NCBI GenBank assembly: GCA_963995525.1
Contig: OZ023216.1
Location: 41,796,588 to 41,860,587, forward strand
DNA: 64,000 nucleotides
Direction: 5' to 3'
Origin: Escarpia spicata
Lineage: Eukaryota; Annelida; Polychaeta; Sabellida; Siboglinidae
Below the pieces are notes generated by a model. The model was not told the DNA's origin. It searched no databases and was given only the letters and a program-made list of their open reading frames with translations. Shown here piece after piece: positions 8,401 through 21,339 of this stretch. Every line of letters begins with the position of its first letter. Position 1 is the stretch's first letter. Both the position numbers and the translations under genes were made by a program.

Positions 8401-10700
8401 CAAAACCAAAGTAGGCCTATCTCAATCTGTATTGCTGTAATAATTTTCATAATATCGATTTAGATCCTGGTAACTGCTTAAATAATCTTACATTCACAAT
8501 AACGTAGAAACCAGCTCCGAATGCGTGTAGTAACTACAGCGATCATCAGTAAGTTCAACACTGCCGGCTTACTTATGTTAGCTGGTCGATAATACAATTT
8601 GGACAAAAATATTCTGCATCTGAAGGTCCCATTGTAGACGTTGTGTGTGAGGGCATCACAGAAGCCAATCGAGGTTATCAACGTGACCCTTAGGGGGTGC
8701 ACAGCGCAAATGTATAAAATAAGTATTTTTAAATTGTTTACACAGCAGTGTTAGAACACGTGTGAAAGTTTGATAGCCGTTGATAGAAACCCACTGCTTC
8801 CCAACTGCAGACAAAAATGCGTTGGGTGTGGGCAGGTTGAAAGTGGCGTCTATGAGAGAGTTCCATTCGATGATGGTCTTTACAAAGAATGCGCCTCTCT
8901 ATCGGTGAGTCTTGGATGGGGATACTTTGAAGCAGCGGCTGTTGTAACTGGTTTGCACAATGTTGTTAGTTATGTATCCCTCTAGGTGGTTGGTAAGATC
9001 CTATGTTTGTCTCTGTTGGGTGGTGTGAGGAAGGCGTCCGCCTGTAGTGGTGGAACCAGGCCTTCTGCTACTTTATAAAACATAGTTAGCCTGAGTTGCC
9101 TGCGTCATTCTTCCAAGGGTGTGATTGAGAATGTAATTAATAATCATTGTAATAGCATGCTATTAATATGATATCGATTTCGTTGCAATGCCAAAATTAC
9201 TATTAAATATTGTTAATATAATTACCCAAGTAATATCTACTTATGGCATATCCTTTGAACAAACAAGACGTTTTAGGCACTTTTCGTTACTGACGCCCTT
9301 TCTAGCGACTCCGATTACATCAGTTGCGCCACCTGTCGCACTTGTCAAACACTAAATTTACGAGAGGGACCATTGGGCCACCGTCTGTTCTGAGTCCTAT
9401 ATATAGTAATTAGCTCGCAGTGATGCTTCACACAACATACCATCTATACACAGAGCGAAAAATTACAGCCAGCGCGCATACCCGCAAAAAGGAGGTACAC
9501 ATTTATTTTTATCCATTTCGATGTTATATTTAACCAACTTTAAAGACGTTATGCAAAGCCGGTTATATAGTAGATTGTACACAATTACAATAGATGGTCA
9601 TAGGAAGTCTATATAACGTGCATGAGGGGAATGAAGACGGAAAACCATGCAGTCTCTGTGAATGTCATCGAGGAAATTAAATATGCCTTCGACCGATTTC
9701 GGATCAGTCCGTGTGCTCTATGTTGGACCACTGGTCCAATATAAAGTACCCGTGGTCCACTAAACGTACCATCCCAACACACATGATATATTGAAATGTG
9801 TCATAATTTTGAAGTTTCTTGATGTGTATATTAGACTCCTACTTATGGCTCGAGGCCTTGTTGAGTGAGAGGGGAGGCCTACATTTTTAAACACGGAGAA
9901 GGGGTTATAAATATGGGACTAAAATCCCCCTTAGCAAAAGATAAATTTGAGAATTAGTGTCACTAAAATTGTCATATTATTTCTTCCTCCACACAGAACG
10001 CTCCGTCTCCAACCCTTTGATCGGGTTTTATACAAATCTCTGATGACCTATTACAATTAGGAATGTGACAGTTGGCTGAGGACCAAAAAACAACAGTCAC
10101 CATCTCCTCAGTCTGCCGCATCTTCGGAAGGGCATTCGTACGCTCTGGTTCCATGGCAACTACTGTCAATGCTTTCAAGCGCACATAAATCTGGCCTTGT
10201 GACCGGAACATATGGACCGATGCAGATTTAGCCGCGGCTGGAAGGTTTGAGTTGTTCTACTTGGAAACCGGTATAGATGTTCCATCGAATTCTGCCAGAG
10301 ATGCTACTATGCAGTGTGACACCCGTCAATTACAACAAACACGTCCACGAGCGAGCAGCAGTCCAACAACCGAAACTTGTCTACGAGCGAGCAACAATAC
10401 ATTGATCCATGCTCATCCACAAGCAACAGGCAATTACGGTCAAATACCTAATTCTGAGTGAAGATACTGGTCATTGTGAAGCATTAGTCCCAAGCACTGG
10501 GCAGCTGACTAATCAACCAGTGCTGGATAGAAAAGTCATCACTCCTGTAAAGTTGTCTCCCATCCCCAAACCAGCGATTTCTAAGGCCAAGATAAGAACC
10601 ACCAAGTCGGAAATGATAACCTCCAGATCATATGACAAAATGTAATGACAAACATGAAAACGCACAAAGGTAGGCTTAACTCAACAGTTACGGCGACTCC
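8401..10700. other. mostly non-coding; possible isolated core promoter near 9398
   Basis: I find no supported gene. At 9398-9405 a TATATATAG box lies about 30 bases upstream of a pyrimidine/TCAC start-like site and a short exon-like stretch ending AAGGAGGTAC. That is only a candidate promoter. Open frames at 9972-10211, 10252-10461 and 10409-10645 carry no domain. Confidence 0.35.
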
Positions 10701-10719
10701 TTCCTGCCAGCCAAGACGA

Positions 10720-10890
10720 AAAAAGCAATCAATGTGACAACGAGTCTTGTTACTGTGTACAATGTGACGAAGAGCGAAAATAATCCGTGGTGAAATGTGT
10801 ACGCTGTGGGACGTGGTTACACCGAGTTGTGCTGCATGCCTGCCCTATAACTATTGATGTGCCAAGTGTCGGTAAGAGATCGCATTAGTA
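10720..10890 (+). pseudogene. degenerate PHD-like zinc-finger fragment
   Basis: One frame reads a CxxxxCxCxxC cluster (CDNESCYCVQCDEE), a stop, then VKCVRCGTWLH. The C-x2-C-x2-W-L-H arrangement is typical of PHD fingers, including those found in some LINE ORF1 proteins. The stop codon and missing final cysteines argue for a relic. No RT lies beside it. Confidence 0.3.
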
Positions 10891-11240
10891 ATTTGCTGAT
10901 GAGGGATCTTCAATTACTAACGTGTATCTTTTTGTCATTATTAGACACTCTACTGACCATTATTTCGTTGATTTGTTCGTTTATCCGTGACAGATCCTAC
11001 CATGGCTATAACATGGTTGGTGTATTCGTGTATTCATATCAAAATATAATTCAAAATCAGTTCAAAACTAAATTATGTCGAACCAATTTGCCGCTTAATG
11101 GTCATATGTCATTTGTATGCTCACTGGACCGCCGCATTGTTCGTGATGCATTAAGCCACTACCTTTTTCTCATACGTCTGAAGTGTGTGCTGAACCTTGG
11201 TTTCTTTCAAAGCATCAATAATTGACTGATGACCTACGAT

Positions 11241-11455
11241 GAACCAGTAACACCTATATTGGACCAGTATCACCTATATTGGACCAGTAGCACCTATATT
11301 GGACCAGTAGCACCTATATTGGACCAGTAGCACCTATATTGGACCAGTAACACCTATATTGGACCAGTAGCACCTATATTGGACCAGTAGCACCTATAAT
11401 GGACCAGTAACACCTATATTGGACCAGTAGCACCTATATTGGACCATCTGGCCAA
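11241..11455. repeat. 20-bp tandem array, about ten copies
   Basis: The unit GGACCAGTAGCACCTATATT repeats without spacers from 11241 to about 11455. Most units differ only at the tenth base (G, A or T), and the last unit decays into GGACCATCTGGCC. It is a minisatellite. The perfect 20-base period is about two helical turns. Confidence 0.95.
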
Positions 11456-12896
11456 TATTGGGACCACTATAATCCAATGTATGTCACATATTACAAAAAA
11501 ATGGACCAATCAAGAAAAACGCTTTTTGGCATTTTGTTTTCAAAAAATAACAAATACATTGACTCTATTTCCTGTTTGCGCAGAGAGCTTGTAGTATATC
11601 GTGGCCTGACCCTTAATAGTCATCGGTTTCACGTACATAAATGGAGATAGAGGGTTCGGAAATTAGGGAGTTCAATATCGGTACACTTCCCGTAAATTGG
11701 AGCAGTTACAATGTAGATATATTCGATTATTACGTAAAACATCTTCAAATGATCGTCGACCCCGGAACAGTCGCAGAAACCACGCGTAAACATTTGAATT
11801 ATAAATTACTTAACGTCAGGTGCGTGTCACAAAGTGGTTTGAGTAGAATTGGTCAGGCCTAACATGATAGGGTTACTGAATAAACGAGGCAGTAAGTTCA
11901 TTGTATGGTGCTACCATCCATCGGGTGCTGGAACGCAACATTTTTACACTAGGACCATCTTGCGACCAAAGCACAAGTCATATTATCGGCTGGTTAACAC
12001 ATTCTATTTTATTAGTTGTTATACTAATTTTATGAGTAGAAAAGTCACATTTTTAGAACGGGTTTAACCTAACTGATAATGTGGTGTTATCGTAAGACAT
12101 TGTTATTGGCATTAGGAGAAGTTAGTAGCGTGGATTAGGAAGGCTGTTTATCACGTCGAGCAGGTAGGTGCGAGTAAATGTTTCAGACCTCATGTCTGAA
12201 TCGGATAATTATATAATTTTACTAAAATAATGTATTAAGTTGTGAACGTTAAGATATGTTATTATTAGCATTGTTGCCGTCATGATTCAGGGATTCTGAT
12301 GATATTCATTTTATATGTGATTGAAGTAATTAGATGGTTTTCACGTGTTGACGTTTGTGTGTCTATTATGCAATACAGTTTATTTTAAACCAACGAGTTA
12401 AACAGAGTCTGACGAAGAGATTTTGAAGCGCAGTTTCTGGGATGGTTTAGTTTGTGTTAAGTTTTGCTTTTGGCTAGTTGAATTTCCGGCGATTGTCGCC
12501 ATTAGATTAATTACGGCCAATTTACTGGCATACGACCGTAGTTGCATTGCTGTGAGTGTGTACGATCTTGTCTCCAAGACATAGGACCTATATAGACGTG
12601 TTTTGTCGCCCGTGTCTTGACATTGTAACTTGATAAATATATAATACAGACCACGTTGTAGTATAGTTGCGTTTGGTTATTGCAAATTGCAAGTGCCAAC
12701 CGTCGTGGTACCACAAGATTTAATCGAGAGCACCAGTTCTTCAATTATCATTAATCGACAGATTATTGCTACTGATACAGCAGATTCGGGTCGTCTCGCA
12801 ACATAGGGTGAAGACTAGGGGTCACTTTCGAAGTTCGCATTCCCCCACTTTACGACCATTCAGATTATCGTTTCGGTCTTCGCCACGTACATTCTC

Positions 12897-13145
12897 CACG
12901 TAACGGTTTTCGACGCACACCGTGGTCGGCCGTAGTGCCGTATACGTTCGCTCATCAAGTGACGCCTATCGACGCCCACCGACTACTGTCGTACACCCGT
13001 ATACGTTTCTATCATAACGTGACGCCTGACGACGACCTCTGTGTACCGTCGTACACCCGTATACATTTCGTTCATCACGTGACGCCTAACGACGCCCACC
13101 GTGTATCGTCGTACCGCAGTATACGTTCGCTCATCGGGTGACGTG
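12897..13145. repeat. tandem array of about 60-bp units rich in E-boxes, copy 1 (four units)
   Basis: Units carry a G/CACGTGACGCCT core, GACGCCCACCG, TACCGTCGTACACCCGTATAC and TTCNNTCAT. The core approaches GTCACGTGAC, the palindrome bound by bHLH-ZIP factors such as USF and MITF/TFE. Four units are seen here and five in the duplicate at 30170-30478, so copy number has changed since duplication. The frame at 12935-13141 is a by-product of the repeat. Confidence 0.85.
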
Positions 13146-13822
13146 TGCTTAGTAGGCAGTTGTATACGCCTCGCAATTTATATTCGTCGGAAATGCCGGG
13201 GTTGAGTGTTGCATCCCCCCGGCATAACCGTGCAATCCGGGTGCGCAAGTGTTCGATATCCCGATGACTAGTTATAACGGACTTCGCGACTCTCTTTGTG
13301 GGTGAGCAATAACACTGTTATTTACTGCTTATAACATATGGTTATATATGTATATTCCTGAACATGTGATACTTTATACTGTAACGAGGGGCTGGGAAAA
13401 CAGCACGAACAGCCAAGATTGGGAGAAAATGGAGATCGGACTAGAACATAGCGGGAAAGTAGGCCTGTGAAACGAACAGGTTAACGTACCTTCTCCCCGG
13501 AGGGACCAAGGCGGAAGAACAAGACATTGTTGACGAGCCATTTAGTTAAGAACGCAAAAAAAAAAAACTGTCGCCTGTTTGATCGAAGTAAGAGACCGTA
13601 AAGAGCGTCGAAGCATGAAGCATAACGTCGTCATTCAGTTAGGTGACGGTCATGGCGGCAGAACACCGTTTTAACGGTTTAGTCAAACACGCATCTACAT
13701 AAAGTGGTATAATCAGGATACAGTTGATGTTTCCACGAATCAGATTGACTACTTGATTTTTAGTAAGTTGTCGCCTACGCTAACTTAACGGACTTAATCG
13801 ACACCGTTTGTGTTTAACTTTT

Positions 13823-13910
13823 ATGTCTACAACCGATCGAGCGGCAGGTGTATTTCGTCCGCAGACTTTGTTCATTTACGATGCAAGCGAAATACTTCAG
13901 CAACCCCGAG
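13823..13910 (+). CDS. candidate first coding exon, unknown protein
   Basis: ATG at 13823 begins MSTTDRAAGV and continues RPQTLFIYDASEIL and QQPR to a donor GAG|GTAATG in phase 1 (88 nt). The duplicate at about 31287-31374 keeps the peptide from FRPQTLF to QQPR and the donor, but its start codon is ATT. The next candidate exon (14831-14946) is open in the matching phase. I recognise no domain. It lies about 680 bases downstream of the E-box array. Support is the phase agreement and conserved frame only. Confidence 0.35.
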
Positions 13911-14665
13911 GTAATGCATGCGCATTTATATGTGCACATGTTTTATATATGGAATTTGCATCAACTGTAATTTCACAGTGTTCATAGGGGAATTACAGAA
14001 TATCACCATTATCGGTCATTCCTGTATTTTTTTCTCAACACTGGGACATTGGGACATTGCCTGTAATATTCTGAATTGCCCGGGTCCTTCTGATTTGCTT
14101 AGTGGCCCTAAATTCTTCGTAATTGTTTTGATGGCACGTCTACATTCCACAGGTCTGACGAGTTATTGTTTGTGTATTTTGTGATTCCAGTGCGCTATTT
14201 ACATTTAAATGTCCACCTCAGGAACAAGAGCGACGAAAACAACGCGGTCCACGGTCAAATATGTTCGGAAAATAAACTGTTAGATTGCAATTGGTCAACG
14301 GCCAAATAACTAGATCCGATCTTATGCAAAGTATTTATGTAGTGTACACAAAATGAGTCAGACTCTTATCGCTATTTTGATATAATCCTTTTCCGGAGAA
14401 GACACATTTAAATACACGTAAATTCACAAATGAAAGAAACGGGTAAATGTCTAGGAAGGTGACTAACGACAATAAATGCAATGATACGATATGTTATATA
14501 TGACAGCGCATACTGATAAACACTGAACAATGAAAAAGGGGAAATTGTGGAACATCAAAAGTATGGCGGTTAGCTAAGCCCGACTCGTTATATTGCGAAT
14601 AAAACTTGTTTTTAAATTGCATTATACCTTCAACGTAGTTATTATAGCGTTAAGGGCGTTTGCAA

Positions 14666-14690
14666 TTAATTAATTAATTAATTAATTAAA
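14666..14690. repeat. (TTAA)n microsatellite
   Basis: AATTAATT repeats about six times. It sits at the left breakpoint of the 550-bp piece that is absent from block X copy 2. Confidence 0.8.
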
Positions 14691-14830
14691 ACATTATGAA
14701 CAAACTGCCTCCTCAAAGCAGCAGGTGGGGCATCGCTGAAGATTCAACAACCACTATTAATATATGTATATTAATACGCTAACTTGGAGGCAATGTGTAT
14801 CTATACTGCCGGGTGTTCGTTTTCTTGCAG

Positions 14831-14946
14831 TGAGTATAGACATCGTACTTGACATGGTGGGCAAGTTGGAGAGTCCTAATGTGGCTCTCGTCCACCAGAT
14901 GCCCTACCTCACAGACCAGCAATGTCTGGTAGCTTCCTTCGAGAAG
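14831..14946 (+). CDS. candidate second exon paired with 13823-13910
   Basis: Follows TTTTCTTGCAG and is open in phase 1, so it fits the upstream exon. It includes DIVLDMVGKLESPNVALVHQ and QQCLVASFEK before the donor AAG|GTCAGT (116 nt, ends phase 0). The frame stays open past the donor to a (CA)n run at 15034-15058. I cannot assign a family, and a third exon was not found. Block X copy 2 lacks this piece, so at most one copy of the gene could work. Confidence 0.35.
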
Positions 14947-16039
14947 GTCAGTCTACAGTGGCGCCCTCTCTCAGCCAGCGTATGCGTGGTCTTTGACGTG
15001 CGTGGCAAGAATGCAGGAATTAACGAATTAGAACACACACACACACACACACACACTTAGAGTTATTAACTTTTTCAGTGGATAAATTAAATGTTAAACG
15101 TCATAAGTGCGTGTAAAGTAGTTAAAATATGTCGATTCGAAAATATGTAATATTGTGTGTGTGTCATGACCTGGATGGGCATTTAGTGTTGTACATCTCA
15201 CAGGCAATAAGGTAGAGAGGTGTTGTTTTGTAGTCTAAATAGTCAAATTATAATGTACTTGATATGTTGTCAAGTACATTTAACTAAGTAATACTTTTTA
15301 TCTCAAAACCCCTGGTACTTGTACTGAAACAATGGACTTAAGTACAGTACTTTGACATCAAACCTGGTTCAGACTTGTGATTCACACATTGTGATGCAGT
15401 TAAGGAATTAAAAAAACTTCTTTTAATCAAGAAAGGCCGAGTGCAGCCAGGAACAGAATACGAGGACATGAATTTATTATTATTATTATGGGTGTTTTAG
15501 CTTAGCGTTACCCCCGCGTGGTAACAAGACGTGACATCCCGTGTCTAATGCGTGAGAACTAGGGACAAGAGGGACTAGTCGAACCTTCTCTGTGACGGAG
15601 TGTGAACATCGCAGACGAGTAAACTCACAGCAATGTTACCATGCTTGCTGTAGGACAAAAAGAGTCAAACAAGTTGTCAGCGAACCAAGTGTTAAACTAG
15701 AGTTTTGCTGTGTGTCGTGTCTGAGTGTTGGTCGTAAAACAAGACGGATCCATCAGAATATGTTAGTCAAAAACCAAGCATTTAAAAATTATCCAGTGTG
15801 GATGTTAACTTGGGCTATGTGACAGCTAGTTCTTCAAGAGCAAAACGTGCAACTTAATACACTGGAATTAGTAGATAATAAATATATTTGTGTGTACATA
15901 AGTTAATTTCATTATAATATTGCAGCTCACCATCGCACTAAAGTTTGATTAAAACAATTTCATAATAGTCCAATTGTTTCTTTTAATTAGTTAATTTGAA
16001 CAACAGAGGATATAATATGGTTTGTAAAGTCAACTATTC

Positions 16040-16900
16040 AGTAGTAATGTTGATCATGTTGATTACTCATGAGTAAATGTATGTTTATCACAATACGGAA
16101 GTCAGCATTTCATTTAGCCGGGTTTGCCTTGATGTCAACTGCTAGTAATATCGAACCAGTAACTAACTATTTGTCTAATGATGGAAATTGTTTAGGTTAA
16201 ACCAGAGCTAGTACATACTGCAGTGGTTCTTATAATACGTTGTAAATGAGGCATGCCTGCCAGTGTTTGCATGATGGCCAATGTGTATGTATGTAACCAC
16301 TCTTCAACATGTGTTCTACTGGCCTATTATCCACGAGGAGATTGAAAAATACACTTATTATTTACAGTTCTGTAAAAATATTCATCAAAAAAGTAGACAT
16401 CTTAATATTAATATGTCGTTCATTTATAGTTTGAAACAAACTTTATTATGTACTAAGCTACCTCTTATTATGGAAGACTTTCAACAAAATTAAATAAACT
16501 AGTGCATATATTCAACATAAGACCTACTTTTGTATTCATAGTTTTGGATTGTGATAGATTTTTGTAATCGTCAAGAGAATAATTGCAAAGAGTAAGAAGG
16601 ATAGAATGTGTGTTTTCTTGAATATGAATTTCCACTTAATCTCCACTTAAAACAACATAATATCTAATGTCAACGGTTCTTAACCAGTTTTGCAGCTACG
16701 TTTTTTTGTGTGATACGGGACAATGAAGGTGCACCACATATTCTAACTTTTTCTGACAGTGTATAACTACAAATGTAGTGTGCACGTAGAGTGTATTGTA
16801 TTCGTCACGATCCACGTAACTTAAACAGTCAGAAGTGCCACAATTAAACATACAAAGTACAAATTAGTAACGCTTGTTGCACTGTCGCTGCGTAGCGTTG
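16040..16900. other. non-coding stretch
   Basis: AT-rich DNA with no supported gene. The open frame at 16281-16493 is AT-biased and has no domain or splice context. Confidence 0.5.
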
Positions 16901-16919
16901 TCATTGTTATGCACGTCTG

Positions 16920-17101
16920 GTGTCGTTTGGCTTGCGTAGTGAATATACACGCATATACAAATGGAGTAAGTGGTATTTGAACAGAATGCACCACTTACAT
17001 CAGTCGTTCGAGTTTGTCCAAAAATTGGATGACGTTTCGGGATTTTGGCATAACGAATGGCTCATTGTGCGCACACTGCTGGAGCAACCCAAGCACCCGT
17101 G
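16920..17101 (+). other. open frame with donor-like end, possible exon
   Basis: A 60-codon frame (YLNRMHHLHQSFEF, then FWHNEWLIVRTLLEQ) is less AT-biased than its flanks and ends at CACCC|GTGAGT, a good donor. No clear acceptor or partner exon was found, and no family is recognised. Confidence 0.2.
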
Positions 17102-17337
17102 AGTAGGCCCTTGGGTAGCTGATCCACGCAGTGTGGTACACTGAGAGTAACACATACAAGGTCTGCCTGAAAGATATATAGGTGCAAACGATCTTGATGT
17201 TCCATCGAGTATATTAATCATATATGTTGTCTTCTTTATACCCACAGTTTCGTCTTTCTACCCACACTATTTGCCAAGCCAACATCATTCAATTGAAGAT
17301 GAAGAAGTGCACGCATGTATTGATATCATACGATATA

Positions 17338-18039
17338 TGTATATATGTTTATATATATATATATACATATATTTATATATATTTATATATATATATATGA
17401 CATAGTGATGATACTTGTACGGATGAATTGGGGTTTTTTGGGGGCTGAGTTATTAATAATAATTAATTGCATGCCGATCCACTTCTTTGTGTATCACGAT
17501 CATCATGGTCTTTCCTCCTTTTCCGCATTTAAATCATGTTTGTTCTTCCAGCTGCTGGAATGCCATGGTGTCTCCAAGCACACCCTATAATCACACATTA
17601 CTGTAGTTCCATTAATATGTCTGTATGGACGTTTCTGCAATATATCATGTTAATGTATGTTCTCTTTTTGGATCATAACACTGTGCAAACATTTAACCGA
17701 TTCCTATAACTTTACCTCTTACAGCCTGTAAATAAATATGTGGTAACCCGGAACAAAAATAGAGCCAACGCTTCTACAATCAAACATCAGATAAAATGTA
17801 ATTACTATGTATAAGACCTGTTGTCGATAATATGTTAGCTTGGAATCTGGTATACATCAAAAATGACGTTTAAAGAAAATATAGGAAAAAGCATGAATAA
17901 TAATCAATAGATGGTACAATAATAGAAAATTTTATTTCCTGTGATCTCCTGCATTGCTCTGTCCTTCAGTTCGTCGAGTCTAGACATAGCTTCAAGTAGG
18001 GTGTGCAGCATCCACTTTTATGAATTTGAACACACCACT

Positions 18040-18093
<54 letters not shown>

Positions 18094-18194
18094 TACACAA
18101 ACACACACACGCATCCACACACATAAACACACACACACCCCACACACCACATACACGCCACAGATACACACAGTCACACACACACCCCACACAT

Positions 18195-18260
<66 letters not shown>

Positions 18261-18420
18261 CAACAACAACAACACACACACACACACACACAAACACACA
18301 CACTCACTCACAGTCACACTCACACTCACACAAACACACACACACACATACACACACTCACCACACACACTCATACACACTCACTCACACCAACACCCCC
18401 ACACACAAAAACACACACTG
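17338..18420. repeat. microsatellite region: (TA)n then long (CA)n
   Basis: (TA)n lies at 17345-17398. Impure (CA)n runs span 18041-18090 and 18199-18420, with a CAA interruption near 18258. All long frames on either strand here are Cys/Val or Thr/His runs from the dinucleotide. Between them (17400-18030) I see no gene. Confidence 0.9.
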
Positions 18421-18512
18421 ATTGTTTGGAAAACAATCATTAATCTATATTATATCGATAGAATAATGGCTACCATCGGCCGCAACAAAATGCACATCAT
18501 TTTGTAAACACT

Positions 18513-19262
18513 GTGATTCATTTAACTACAGTGTATTTAAATGTGAGGTTATTTCACACCAACATCCTCCCTCTGCTCCTCCACTCTTCACTGATCTATC
18601 CCTCCAGATCTCTCTTCACGCAGTCCTCCTATCGCCCTCGTCTTCTTTGTCCCTCCATCCTCCGGGCTTCTGCTTTCTTTGCCAACCGTTCTTTTCCCAT
18701 TTGCTCCACATGTCCTGACCACTTCAACCGAATTCACCTTCTTCAAACTTTCTTTCACTTCAACCACCTCCCTCCTCCCCCCGCTTTTCCACTCTTCGCA
18801 TATTTATTATCTTTACCCCCGTAATTCTCCTGACCCAGTTGTTTTCGCACAACTGTACCCTCTCCTGATTTTTCTCTGTCTTTGCCATAGTTTCTAGACC
18901 ATACATGTAGGCTGTCAGTCGTGTGCATAGTACCTTTCCCTTGAGTTTTCGCGATATGTACCTGTCTCCTATCACACCTTCTACTTTTCTCCATGCATTC
19001 TCTCCTGTGTGCAAATTTATGTGTCTGAGGAGCTATCCCCACATACCGCTCCGTCCAGGTATACAAAACTGTCTCTTTGTTTTAGTTTCTTCCCCTCCAG
19101 ATGTATTCCCAGCTATTTGCTTTGTTGTCCAACGCACCGCTGTCTTCTCCAAATTCATTTCAGTGCATGTTTGCTGAAGATATCCTTTATCTCTATCAGT
19201 TGATCCTCTAAATCCGCTTCCCCGTCCGCTATCGCCGCTAGATTGTCTGCATACAATAGTTA
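18513..19262 (-). mobile_element. non-LTR retrotransposon RT fragment, decayed
   Basis: Minus-strand frames give, in order, a mutated YADD region (YADNLAAIADGEADLEDQ), QLIEIKDIFSK, LKQRDSFVYL, then KGKVLCTRLTAYMYGLETMA and NNWVRRITGVK. These are the RT thumb and C-terminal words of invertebrate LINEs. Frames change at least twice. The duplicate at 50748-51060 keeps NLEKTAVRW but lacks the middle. Confidence 0.8.
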
Positions 19263-20129
19263 TATAACTTATTATATGTTTTACAATTTACATGAAAATT
19301 TGTCAAACCCTATAGTTTCATAATGATAATATATGCAATGTTTTGTTTGGTTTCGTTGGAGAAATGCAGTCGTTAATGTATATTTTGTAAAACTGACTTT
19401 GCTGTCATAAGGAGAAAACAGTTTGATCGAATATCATTGTTTGATTTGTCATAGCTGACTGTAGATTGTTGTCCGGTGTGGTGTTGTATATATTGGAAAA
19501 ATGTATTTATGTTATGACAAAATCATGTCCATTCGTACATTTGTGGCGTTGACCATTCCGTATTAGTGGAATCACATATTTTAAAATCGTTGTGACGTGA
19601 CTACATTTAATAGAAGATCACAGCAAACCTTGTTTATTCTTAGCTCCCTGGCAAATGCATCCATCTATTGATGACTTCAATACTGTTTATCGATTTGGAC
19701 CAACACTTATGTCTAGGTGACCCTCTGAGTTTGGTTTTCAAGGATTTACGCTCAAACGAAGTTTCCGTATCATTATTATTGCAAGTTCACAAAGTCCATG
19801 AAACCGTGCAGCATTACATATGTGCGAGTAGTGGTCTGCTCGTTACCCTGTGGATGAGCTTCAATCAACAATATGAATTCCAACTTAAAACCACATGATA
19901 TATAATGTCAGCTGTACGTAACCAGTTTCGCTGCGACCCAAATTCTGGTCACGGTGCTGGCTTGGCAACGCATGCCTTCACAGAGGTAACTTATATTAAA
20001 TGATAACATAAATAATGGTCCAACAAATACGCACTACATAAATTACAAAAAGAAGATAAATGTGTATGCTGGACATAAAGCTATTCGTCACCTAATCAAC
20101 GCCGTTCATTAGTTTGTCTACATAAAAAG

Positions 20130-20850
<721 letters not shown>

Positions 20851-20944
20851 ACGTAAGGTAATGGCATTGAGAAGAATTCGTTAAACTGGATCGAATTTCG
20901 ATGAAGGGTAGATTACGGCATAACAAATGTAAGTTCGTACATAT

Positions 20945-21140
20945 AACGCAGTATCCTGTACTCAGGACTGCCCAAAGCCCTTTACACGTTATTCCCCCGC
21001 AGACCTGTTCAGTCGAACACAATCTCCACTTCTCTGGGAAGCAACGAATCATGCTGCAATTAATGCGCGAAGACTATTCGCCACAAATATCCATCACTAT
21101 CTATAGCGAGGTACTCATTCGTATAGCTGAGGCATGCACT
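20945..21140. repeat. SINE-like dispersed repeat, copy 1
   Basis: The word order GGACTG, CAAAGCCCTTTACACGTTATT, CAGACCTGTTCAGTCGAACAC, then ATTCGTATAGCTGAG is shared with 52780-52965 (block Y copy 2) and, more diverged, with 43860-44050 inside intron 3 of the PLAT gene. No coding frame is conserved. It is a dispersed short repeat of about 190 bp. Confidence 0.65.
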
Positions 21141-21339
21141 GGGAATAAACGCAGATCATTATGCAAAGGCGACAGACAACAATTAGTTTCATTGTTAGGC
21201 ATATGTACACTCCACAATGCGGGAAACTAACGTTGTAATTGTTATTGCAATAACAGATAATAACACGATACCACGACTATTGTAACTGGAGCGAGACTGC
21301 GTGGTTGTGATCAATCAGTGAGATATCGCATCCGCAATG

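Larger units (their letters stand above)
12370..16035 (+). repeat. segmental duplication block X, copy 1
   Basis: Matches 29625-33160 in order: TTATTTTAAACCAA, TTTCTGGGATG, the CACGTGACG array, the ATGCCGGGGTTGAGTG word, a candidate first exon, the CACAAAATGAGTCAGACTCTT word, and TTCACCATCGCACT. Copy 1 carries about 550 extra bases (14690-15245) that copy 2 lacks, and that piece contains the candidate second exon. A third fragment (47270-48010) matches parts of 11730-14700. Confidence 0.85.

Noticed and set aside
10854..11225. 123-codon open frame
   Set aside because: Hydrophobic and AT-driven; no domain, no splice context and no conserved copy.
11241..11455. CRISPR-like array
   Set aside because: Units are contiguous without unique spacers and the genome is animal; it is a minisatellite.
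11641..11862. 73-codon open frame MEIEGSEIREF
   Set aside because: The related stretch at 47275-47375 does not keep the frame, so conservation argues against coding.
12511..12744. Minus-strand frames shared by both block X copies (also 29718-30002)
   Set aside because: DNA is similar, but the frames differ in length and start and show no domain.
14831..15010. A PLAT domain in the candidate second exon of block X
   Set aside because: A GKNAGIN word recalls HNNAGSG, but the flanking strands and spacing do not fit the PLAT order.
15592..15822. 76-codon Cys-rich frame in block X copy 1
   Set aside because: The matching stretch in copy 2 (about 32580-32750) has stops and frame changes.
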